Source of the DNA: JACVRW01 sp963812915
Lineage (GTDB): Bacteria; Actinomycetota; Thermoleophilia; Solirubrobacterales; Thermoleophilaceae
DNA: 64,000 bases
Assembly (NCBI GenBank): GCA_963812915.1
Contig: CAWEXB010000003.1
Span: forward strand, 310,001-374,000
Direction of reading: 5' to 3'
Below, one piece after another: positions 27,592 through 34,008 of the stretch (positions are counted from its first letter, which is position 1; each line of letters starts with the position of its first letter). The notes under the pieces were generated by a model that saw only the letters and a program-made list of their open reading frames with translations, made no database searches and had not been told where the DNA came from. The translations under genes were made by a program, and so were the position numbers.

Positions 27592-28575
27592 TTGAAACGC
27601 GCCTGCATCACCGGGGGTGGGGGCTTCATCGGCAGCGCTCTGGCCGAGCGGCTCAGCGCGCAGGGCGTGGAGGTGGTGGTGGTCGACGACTTCCGTACCG
27701 GCCACCGCGAATTCGTCGCCGGCCTGCTCGGCAGCCCCAGGGCCACCCTGGTCGAAGCCGACGTGCTCGCGCCCGGCGTGCTGGAGCGCGCGGTCGAGGG
27801 CTGTGACTGGGTGTTTCACATGCAGGCCAACGCCGACGTGCGCCATGGCCTGAGGCACCCGGGACGGGATCTCGAGCAGAACACCATCGCCACGGCGAAG
27901 GTGCTGGAGGCCATGCGCGCCGCGGGAGTCTCACGGATCGTCTTTCCGTCCACGGGGTCGGTCTACGGCGAGCCGGACGTCTTCCCGACGCCCGAGGACG
28001 CGCCCTTCCCGGTCCAGACGTCGCTGTACGCGGCGTCGAAGCTCGCCGCCGAGGGACTCGTCTCGGCATACGCGGCGGGGTACGACTTCACCGGGATAAT
28101 CTGTCGCTTCGTGTCGATCCTCGGCGAGCGGTACACGCACGGCCACGTGTTCGACTTCTTCTGTGCGCTCAAGCGCGATCCGACCCGCCTTCGCGTGCTG
28201 GGCGACGGCCGCCAGGAGAAGTCCTACCTCTACGTGCAGGACTGCGTGTCGGCGATCCTCACCTGCTGCGCCCGCCACGCCGACGATCCGGGGCCTCACA
28301 TCTACAACCTGGGCACCGACGAGACGGTGGTCGTCGACGAGTCCGTCGACATCATCACCGAGCACCTCGGCCTCAGCCCCGAGATCGAGCACACCGGGGG
28401 GCGGCGCGGGTGGATCGGGGACAGCCCGCTCATCCACCTCGACTGCACCAGGCTGCGCTCGTTGGGCTGGAGCCCGGAGCTGACGATCCGGGACTCGATC
28501 GTACGGACACTCGACTGGCTTCGGACCAACGAGTATGCGTGGCGCGACCGCGTGGGGGAGGGGGCGGTTCGGTGA
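27592..28575 (+). CDS. NAD-dependent NDP-sugar epimerase/dehydratase
   Basis: A 327-residue extended SDR enzyme. The NAD site is ITGGGGFIGSALAERL, the catalytic block is IVFPSTGSVYG and SLYAASKLAAEGLVSAYAAG with the Y-x3-K pair, and RVLGDGRQEKSYLYVQDCV is the usual sugar-binding region. The sequence is closest in style to UDP-glucose 4-epimerase relatives and lacks a clear 4,6-dehydratase T-D/E signature. Starting at a TTG 3 bases after the transaldolase stop and overlapping the HddA-like gene (GTGA), it probably modifies the nucleotide-activated heptose or another sugar of the same glycan. Confidence 0.83.
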   Translation: MKRACITGGGGFIGSALAERLSAQGVEVVVVDDFRTGHREFVAGLLGSPRATLVEADVLAPGVLERAVEGCDWVFHMQANADVRHGLRHPGRDLEQNTIATAKVLEAMRAAGVSRIVFPSTGSVYGEPDVFPTPEDAPFPVQTSLYAASKLAAEGLVSAYAAGYDFTGIICRFVSILGERYTHGHVFDFFCALKRDPTRLRVLGDGRQEKSYLYVQDCVSAILTCCARHADDPGPHIYNLGTDETVVVDESVDIITEHLGLSPEIEHTGGRRGWIGDSPLIHLDCTRLRSLGWSPELTIRDSIVRTLDWLRTNEYAWRDRVGEGAVR

Positions 28576-29558
28576 GCGTGATCTTCAGCCGCGCCCCTCT
28601 TCGCCTACCGCTCGGCGGGGGCGGTACCGACCTCCCCTCCTACTACGCGGAGCATGGCGGCTTCCTGGTCTCCGGGGCGATCGACAAGTACGTCTACATG
28701 CTGACCCACACGGTGTTCCAGCGCCGTTACCGCATGAAGTACTCCGCGACCGAGGAGGTCGACGACCCGCGCGAGATCCGCCACCCGATCCTGCGCGAGA
28801 CGCTGCTTCGCTACTGGAACGGAAGCCCGCTCGAGATCGCTTCGGTTGCGGACGTGCCGGCCGGCACCGGCATGGGCTCCTCGGGGGCCTTCACCGTCTG
28901 CTTGATGAAGGGGCTGGCCCACGCCCGCCGGGTCGCGATGACGCCCGCGGCGCTCGCGGAGGCCGCCTGCGGGATCGAGATCGACACCCTCCGCGAGCCG
29001 GTGGGCAAGCAGGACCCGTACGTCGCTGCCCACGGCGGCATCTGCGCGTACACCTTTGCCCGCGACGGCGGCGTGGAGGTGGAGCCCTTGGAGCTCTCGC
29101 CGGCCACCCTGCGCGGGCTCCGCGACCACCTGCTTCTGTTCTACACGGGCGAGGCGCGCCCGGCCGCCATCCTCCTCGCGGACCAGGACGAGCGTTCGCG
29201 CCGGGGAGATTCGCAGATGCTCGAGAACCTCCACCTGACGAAGGAGCTCGGTCGCCGCAGCCGCGGCCTCCTACTCGACGGCGACCTGGACGGCTACGGC
29301 GAGCTGATGCACGAGCACTGGCTGAACAAGCGCCGTCGCTCTCCCGGCATGGCCAACGACCGGATCGACGAGCTGTACACGCTGGCCCGCCGGAGCGGCG
29401 CGGTCGGAGGGAAGCTCGTCGGCGCCGGCGGGGGCGGCTTCCTACTCGTCTACGCGCGTCGGCCGGACGACACTCGCCAAGCCATGGCGGCGGCGCAGGC
29501 ACCCGAGCTGACGTTCGACTTCGAGTTCAGCGGAGCGTACGCCAGCGAGCATGCATGA
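28572..29558 (+). CDS. hddA: D-glycero-alpha-D-manno-heptose-7-phosphate kinase (HddA-like GHMP kinase)
   Basis: A 328-residue GHMP kinase. The N-terminus SRAPLRLPLGGGGTDLPSYY is the HddA signature; ADVPAGTGMGSSGAFTVCLM is the ATP-binding glycine-rich loop; GKQDPYVAAHGGI and the C-terminal GAVGGKLVGAGGGGFLLVY complete the fold. The enzyme phosphorylates C1 of heptose-7-phosphate in the alpha configuration, the branch that leads to GDP-heptose through GmhB and HddC. The GTG at 28572 overlaps the epimerase stop; the gene ends in ATGA overlapping the next start. Confidence 0.88.
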   Translation: MSVIFSRAPLRLPLGGGGTDLPSYYAEHGGFLVSGAIDKYVYMLTHTVFQRRYRMKYSATEEVDDPREIRHPILRETLLRYWNGSPLEIASVADVPAGTGMGSSGAFTVCLMKGLAHARRVAMTPAALAEAACGIEIDTLREPVGKQDPYVAAHGGICAYTFARDGGVEVEPLELSPATLRGLRDHLLLFYTGEARPAAILLADQDERSRRGDSQMLENLHLTKELGRRSRGLLLDGDLDGYGELMHEHWLNKRRRSPGMANDRIDELYTLARRSGAVGGKLVGAGGGGFLLVYARRPDDTRQAMAAAQAPELTFDFEFSGAYASEHA

Positions 29559-30586
29559 ACCGAGCGCCGCTGCGAGTCGGGATCATCGGCTGCGGCCGGA
29601 TGGGAGCCAAGCGAGCCGCCGCGCTCGGCGCCGATGACGCGCTCGTCGGGTGCTTCGACGTAGCGGCGGCGGCCGCGGAGTCCCTCGCCCGCCGGCATGG
29701 GGCGACGGTCTGCGTCACGGCGGACGAGCTCCTCGAGCTTCGCCCCGACGTCGTGATCGTGGCCGTCCCGCACGACGAGCTCGCGCGGATGGCCGAGTCG
29801 GCGCTCGAGTCCGGAGCCCACGTTCTGCTCGAGAAGCCCGCGGGCCTCGGCACGGAGCAGGTCGATCGGCTGCTCGCGGCGGAGGCGCGCAGCGGCCGGC
29901 GGGTAAAGGTCGGCTTCAACCACCGCTTCCACCCCGGGATCGCCCGCGTGGCCGACGAGGTGCACAGCGGACGGAACGGCGAGCTCATGCACGTTCGCGC
30001 CCGCTACGGACACGGCGGGCGCCCCGGATACGACCGCGAGTGGCGGGCGCAGCCGGCGCGTGCGGGCGGCGGCGAGCTGACCGACCAGGGAATGCACCTT
30101 CTCGATCTCGTCCACTGGCTCGCCGGACCCCTTCCGCTGCACTCGGCGCTGCTGCGCACCCACTTCTGGGACACGCCGGTGGAGGACAACGCGGCCCTCA
30201 TCCTGGGCGACGCCGGCCCGCGGGACGGACCGTGGGCGATGCTCCACGTGACGTGGACGGAGTGGAAGAACATGTTCTCCATGGAGGTCTACTGCCGCAC
30301 GGCCAAGCTCCAGCTGGACGGGCTCGTGCACTCCTACGGGCCGCAACAACTCCGGATCTACCGCATGCGCCCGGAGCTGGGGCCCCCCGACGTGGAGCGG
30401 CTCGACTACCCCGACGAGGACCACTCCTGGGAGGCCGAGTGGGCGCACTTCGCCGGCGCGCTGGCGGCAGGGGACGGCCGGCCACTGCTCGGCGACCTGG
30501 CCGACGCCCGGTATGCCTGGGAGCAGGTGGAGGCGGCCTACGCCCTGAGCCCCTACGCGGCGATGCGGGAAGCGGTGGCGCGATGA
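29555..30586 (+). CDS. Gfo/Idh/MocA-family NAD(P)-dependent oxidoreductase
   Basis: A 343-residue dehydrogenase. The Rossmann start is RVGIIGCGRMGAKRAAALG; HVLLEKPAGLGTEQVDRLL carries the EKP motif; VKVGFNHRFHPGIARVADEV and GGGELTDQGMHLLDLVHWLA with the catalytic histidine follow. Members oxidise or reduce sugars and nucleotide sugars. Because it sits between a heptose kinase and an SDR, it probably acts on the heptose or a derived sugar; the substrate is inferred only from context. The ATG at 29555 overlaps the previous stop by 4 bases. Confidence 0.84.
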   Translation: MNRAPLRVGIIGCGRMGAKRAAALGADDALVGCFDVAAAAAESLARRHGATVCVTADELLELRPDVVIVAVPHDELARMAESALESGAHVLLEKPAGLGTEQVDRLLAAEARSGRRVKVGFNHRFHPGIARVADEVHSGRNGELMHVRARYGHGGRPGYDREWRAQPARAGGGELTDQGMHLLDLVHWLAGPLPLHSALLRTHFWDTPVEDNAALILGDAGPRDGPWAMLHVTWTEWKNMFSMEVYCRTAKLQLDGLVHSYGPQQLRIYRMRPELGPPDVERLDYPDEDHSWEAEWAHFAGALAAGDGRPLLGDLADARYAWEQVEAAYALSPYAAMREAVAR

Positions 30587-31425
30587 AGGGCCGGCGGATC
30601 CTGGTGACCGGCGGCTCGATGGGCATCGGCGCCGCGGTCGCGCAGTCGGTGGCCGCGCGGGGGGGCGGCGTCGTTCTGGTGGCCCGCGGGACCGAGGCGC
30701 TCGAGGCGACCCTGGCGGGCCTGCCGGGCGAGCACCACGAGGCGCACCCACTCGACGTCACGGACGAGGGCGGCTGGGAGGAGCTCGCCGCCGGCCTCGG
30801 CGAGCTTCACGGGCTGGTGTGCGCCGCCGCCGTGCTGGCGCCGGTCGGCCCCGTCGGCAGCTACGAGCCGCGCCGCTTCCGGCGGACGCTCGAGGTCAAC
30901 CTGCTCGGCACGCTGCTGGCTGTGCACCACTGCCTGCCGGCCCTGCGCGCCTCCCGCGGAGCGATCGTGACCCTCAGCGGTGGCGGCGCAACCACGCCGC
31001 TGCCGCGCTTCGACGCGTACGCGGCGTCCAAGGCCGCGATCGTGCGCCTGACCGAGAACCTGGCGGTCGAGCTGGCCGAGGCCGATGTGCGCGCGAACTG
31101 CGTGGCTCCGGGCTTCGTGGCCACGCGCCTGCACGAGACGACGCTCGCGGCGGGGCCCGCGACCGCCGGCGCGGACTACTACGAGCGCACCCGGCGCGAG
31201 CTTGCAGAGGGCGGCGTCCCCGCCGCCGTGGCCGCCGAGCTGGTCTGCCTGCTGCTCGGGGACCCCGAACCGGTGCCGTTCACGGGCAGGCTCATCTCCG
31301 CGCAGTGGGATCCGTGGCGCGATCCGCGCTACCGCGAACGCCTGGCCGCCGAGCCCGACCTTGCAACGCTGCGGCGCATCGACGGCGTCTCGTTCGCCCG
31401 CGTGCCGGAGGATCAGCCCGCGTGA
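30583..31425 (+). CDS. Classical short-chain dehydrogenase/reductase
   Basis: A 280-residue SDR. It has ILVTGGSMGIGAAVAQSVAA for cofactor binding, LVCAAAVLAPVGPVG in place of the usual NAG motif, AIVTLSGGGATTPLPRFDAY with catalytic serine, and YAASKAAIVRLTENLAVELA with Y-x3-K. The N-A-G asparagine appears changed to C-A-A, which is slightly unusual. It probably works with the preceding Gfo/Idh enzyme on the same sugar. Overlaps of ATGA upstream and GTGA downstream show tight coupling. Confidence 0.84.
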   Translation: MKGRRILVTGGSMGIGAAVAQSVAARGGGVVLVARGTEALEATLAGLPGEHHEAHPLDVTDEGGWEELAAGLGELHGLVCAAAVLAPVGPVGSYEPRRFRRTLEVNLLGTLLAVHHCLPALRASRGAIVTLSGGGATTPLPRFDAYAASKAAIVRLTENLAVELAEADVRANCVAPGFVATRLHETTLAAGPATAGADYYERTRRELAEGGVPAAVAAELVCLLLGDPEPVPFTGRLISAQWDPWRDPRYRERLAAEPDLATLRRIDGVSFARVPEDQPA

Positions 31426-32327
31426 GCAGGCACGCGATCGTCGAGCTGCGGCCACCCCCGGGGAGCACGGCCCCTCCGCCCTTCGACCATGGCTGGGCCG
31501 CCGTCGACGGCGGCGTGGCGCCCTTCCTGTCCTACGTCGAGGACCAGGGGGACGCCGGCTGGTCCGACGAGCTCGAGGCGCTGCACGAGGAGAGCAGTCG
31601 CGACCACCCGATCGACATCTGGACGCGCCGCGCGGCGCTCGCGCGTCTGGGGCCGGTCGCGAAGGACGCCGTAGTCATGGACCTCGGGTGCTCGACGGGC
31701 TACCTCCTCGAGGATCTCCGCGCGGCCCACCCGAGCGCCACTCTCGTGGGAGTCGACCTCGTCGCGTCCGGGCTCGCCAAGGCCCACGTGCACGTTCCCG
31801 AGGCGCGCCTCGTACAAGCCGACGCGTGCAGGCTGCCGCTCGGGGACGCGAGCGTCGACGCCGCCGTAAGCCTCAACCTGCTCGAGCACATCCCCCAGGA
31901 CGATCGCGCGCTCGCCGAGCTCCGTCGGGTCCTGCGGCCCGGAGCGAGGGCCGTGCTGATCGTGCCCGCCGGACCGCGCCTGTACGACTACTACGATCGC
32001 TTCCTCGGCCACCGGCGCCGCTACGGGCGGGGCGAGCTCGCCGCGAAGGCGACCCGCGCGGGGCTCGAGGTGGTGGAGGACCTGCACCTCGGCAGCGTGG
32101 TCTATCCCGCCTTCTGGCTGGTCAAGCGCCGCAACCGCCGCCGGCACGAGCAGCTTCGCGGCCCGGCCTTGGAGGCGCGCGTGATGGCCGACATCCGGTC
32201 CACCCGCGGGTCGCGTCTCGTGCGCCACGGCCTGCGGCTCGAGGAGTCGCTGGCCCGGCGCGGCGTGCGGCCGTCGTTCGGGATCCGCGGGCTCACCGTC
32301 GTGCGGCGACCGCCGCCTGCACCATGA
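31422..32327 (+). CDS. Class I SAM-dependent methyltransferase
   Basis: A 301-residue methyltransferase. The SAM-binding region is VVMDLGCSTGYLLEDLRAAH, the acidic loop is LVGVDLVASGLAKAHVHV, and AAVSLNLLEHIPQDDRALAE with LRRVLRPGARAVLIVPAG are motif II/III blocks typical of methyltransferase_11/23. The C-terminal region (YYDRFLGHRRRYGRGEL) resembles methyltransferases found beside polyprenyl-phosphate GTs. It may methylate the glycan or a lipid intermediate. The GTG at 31422 overlaps the SDR stop, and its stop overlaps the next ATG. Confidence 0.84.
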   Translation: MSRHAIVELRPPPGSTAPPPFDHGWAAVDGGVAPFLSYVEDQGDAGWSDELEALHEESSRDHPIDIWTRRAALARLGPVAKDAVVMDLGCSTGYLLEDLRAAHPSATLVGVDLVASGLAKAHVHVPEARLVQADACRLPLGDASVDAAVSLNLLEHIPQDDRALAELRRVLRPGARAVLIVPAGPRLYDYYDRFLGHRRRYGRGELAAKATRAGLEVVEDLHLGSVVYPAFWLVKRRNRRRHEQLRGPALEARVMADIRSTRGSRLVRHGLRLEESLARRGVRPSFGIRGLTVVRRPPPAP

Positions 32328-33310
32328 CCGACCGCCCCGCCGTGGTCGACGCCCGGCAGCAGCGGCACGCAAGCATCAGCGTGGTGGTGCCCGCCTACAA
32401 CGAGGAGGACAACGTCGAGCGCGCGTACGAGCGGATCACGCGGGTGCTGTCGGAGCTCGGCATGGACTGGGAGATGATCTTCAGCGTCGACCCCTCGCGA
32501 GACCGCACCGAGGAGCTCGTCCTCGCGCTGCGCGCGCGCGACCCGCGGGTGAAGATGCTTCGCTTCTCGCGTCGGTTCGGTCAGCCAATGGCCACCCTGG
32601 CGGGGATGGAGGCGGCGCGAGGCGACGCCATCGTGGTGATCGACTGCGACCTCCAGGATCCGCCAGAGCTGATCCCAGACCTCGTCGAGAGCTGGCGCCA
32701 GGGCTACGACGTCGTCTACGCGCAGCGCCGCACGCGAGCGGGAGAGACCCTGCCGAAGCGGATCGTGGCCGCGCTTGGGTATCGCCTGATCGGGCGTATC
32801 GCGGAGGTGGACATCCCGCCCAACACCGGCGACTTCCGCCTGATGAGCCGGCGCGTGGTGGACAACGTGGTGGCCCTGAAGGAGAGCCACGGCTTCCTGC
32901 GCGGGCTGGTCGGGCTCGTCGGCTTCCGCCAGACGAGCGTCCCCTACGACCGCGATCCGCGGATGGCGGGCAAGAGCAAGTACAACAAGTTCTTCGGCTC
33001 GCTGCTGATCGGGCTGAACGGGGTGATCGGCTTCTCCCGCTATCCCCTCCAGGTCAGCTCGCTGCTGGGAATCGCCCTGTCGGGCTTCGCGTTCCTGCTC
33101 GCAATCGTCTACCTCGGATTGAAGCTTGGCGGCGTGGACTTCCCGATCGGCAATCCGACCATCGTCATCGTGGTCTGCTTCTTCAGCGGGTTGCAGCTGC
33201 TCTCCCTCGGCGTCATGGGCGAGTACGTCGGCCGCATCTACGAGGAGATTCGCGAGCGGCCCAAGTACATCGTGGAGTCGCGCCACGGTTTCGAGGACGA
33301 AGAGACGTGA
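32324..33310 (+). CDS. GtrB/ArnC-like GT2 glycosyltransferase with two membrane helices
   Basis: A 328-residue polyprenyl-phosphate glycosyltransferase. Motifs are ISVVVPAYNEEDNVERAYER, IFSVDPSRDRTEELVLAL in place of the usual DDGSxDxT, VVIDCDLQDPPELIPDLVES with the DxD, and NTGDFRLMSRRVVDNVVALK. The two C-terminal helices (LLGIALSGFAFLLAIVYLGL; NPTIVIVVCFFSGLQLLSLG) anchor it. The change of DDGS to VDPS is conserved in a subgroup of these enzymes. It would load a sugar on polyprenyl phosphate for the GtrA-YfhO fusion encoded two genes downstream. Confidence 0.86.
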   Translation: MTDRPAVVDARQQRHASISVVVPAYNEEDNVERAYERITRVLSELGMDWEMIFSVDPSRDRTEELVLALRARDPRVKMLRFSRRFGQPMATLAGMEAARGDAIVVIDCDLQDPPELIPDLVESWRQGYDVVYAQRRTRAGETLPKRIVAALGYRLIGRIAEVDIPPNTGDFRLMSRRVVDNVVALKESHGFLRGLVGLVGFRQTSVPYDRDPRMAGKSKYNKFFGSLLIGLNGVIGFSRYPLQVSSLLGIALSGFAFLLAIVYLGLKLGGVDFPIGNPTIVIVVCFFSGLQLLSLGVMGEYVGRIYEEIRERPKYIVESRHGFEDEET

Positions 33311-34008
33311 GCGCCGCGCTGCCGCCCCTGTGCATCCTGGCCGGCGGCCTGGGCATTCGCCTCGGCGAGCGGGTGAGGGACACGCCCAAGGCCCTCCTGG
33401 AGGTCGCCGGCCGGCCCTTTTTGCTGCACCAGCTCGCCCTGTTGGCGGCCCACGGCGCTCGTGAGGCGGTGGTGTGCGTCGGCTACCGCGGCGAGCAGAT
33501 AGAGGGGGTCATAGGGGACGAGCGCTTTGGGGTTCGGCTGCGCTACAGCTACGACGCGCCCGAGCTCGACGGCACGCTCGGCGCGGTGCGCAGGGCGCTG
33601 CCGCTCCTCGGGGAGCGCTTCCTCGTGCTCTACGGCGACACCTACCTGCGCATTGCCTACGAGGCGGTCGACGCCGCCTGGCGAGACAGCGGGCTGCCCG
33701 CCGTGATGACCGTGCTGCGCAACGAGGGCCGTTGGGACACCTCGAACGTCGTGTTCCGCGGCGATCGCGTCGTGCGTTACGACAAGCGCGACCCCACCCC
33801 GGACATGCGCTGGATCGACTACGGGCTTGGCGGCCTCGAGGCGCGCGCACTCGCGGCGGTGGATCCGGAGGAGCCCGACCTCGCGGTGCTCTATCAGCGG
33901 CTGGCCGCACGGGGTGAGCTCCTGGGCTACGAGGCCGTCCGTCGTTTCTACGAGATCGGCACTCCCGAGGCGCTCGCCGAGACCGACGCATTCCTTCGTC
34001 GCTCGTGA
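33307..34008 (+). CDS. hddC: D-glycero-alpha-D-manno-heptose-1-phosphate guanylyltransferase (HddC-like)
   Basis: A 233-residue nucleotidyltransferase. The N-terminus has CILAGGLGIRLGERVRDTPK, the G-x-G-T/I-R-L nucleotide loop with the KALLEVAGRPFLLHQL block; FLVLYGDTYLRIAYE holds the metal-binding aspartate; RWIDYGLGGLEARAL and YEIGTPEALAETDAF close the fold. It would make GDP-heptose from heptose-1-phosphate and GTP. Nucleotide specificity cannot be proven from sequence, but HddA and GmhB in the same operon point to this step. It overlaps both neighbours as GTGA. Confidence 0.84.
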   Translation: MSAALPPLCILAGGLGIRLGERVRDTPKALLEVAGRPFLLHQLALLAAHGAREAVVCVGYRGEQIEGVIGDERFGVRLRYSYDAPELDGTLGAVRRALPLLGERFLVLYGDTYLRIAYEAVDAAWRDSGLPAVMTVLRNEGRWDTSNVVFRGDRVVRYDKRDPTPDMRWIDYGLGGLEARALAAVDPEEPDLAVLYQRLAARGELLGYEAVRRFYEIGTPEALAETDAFLRRS

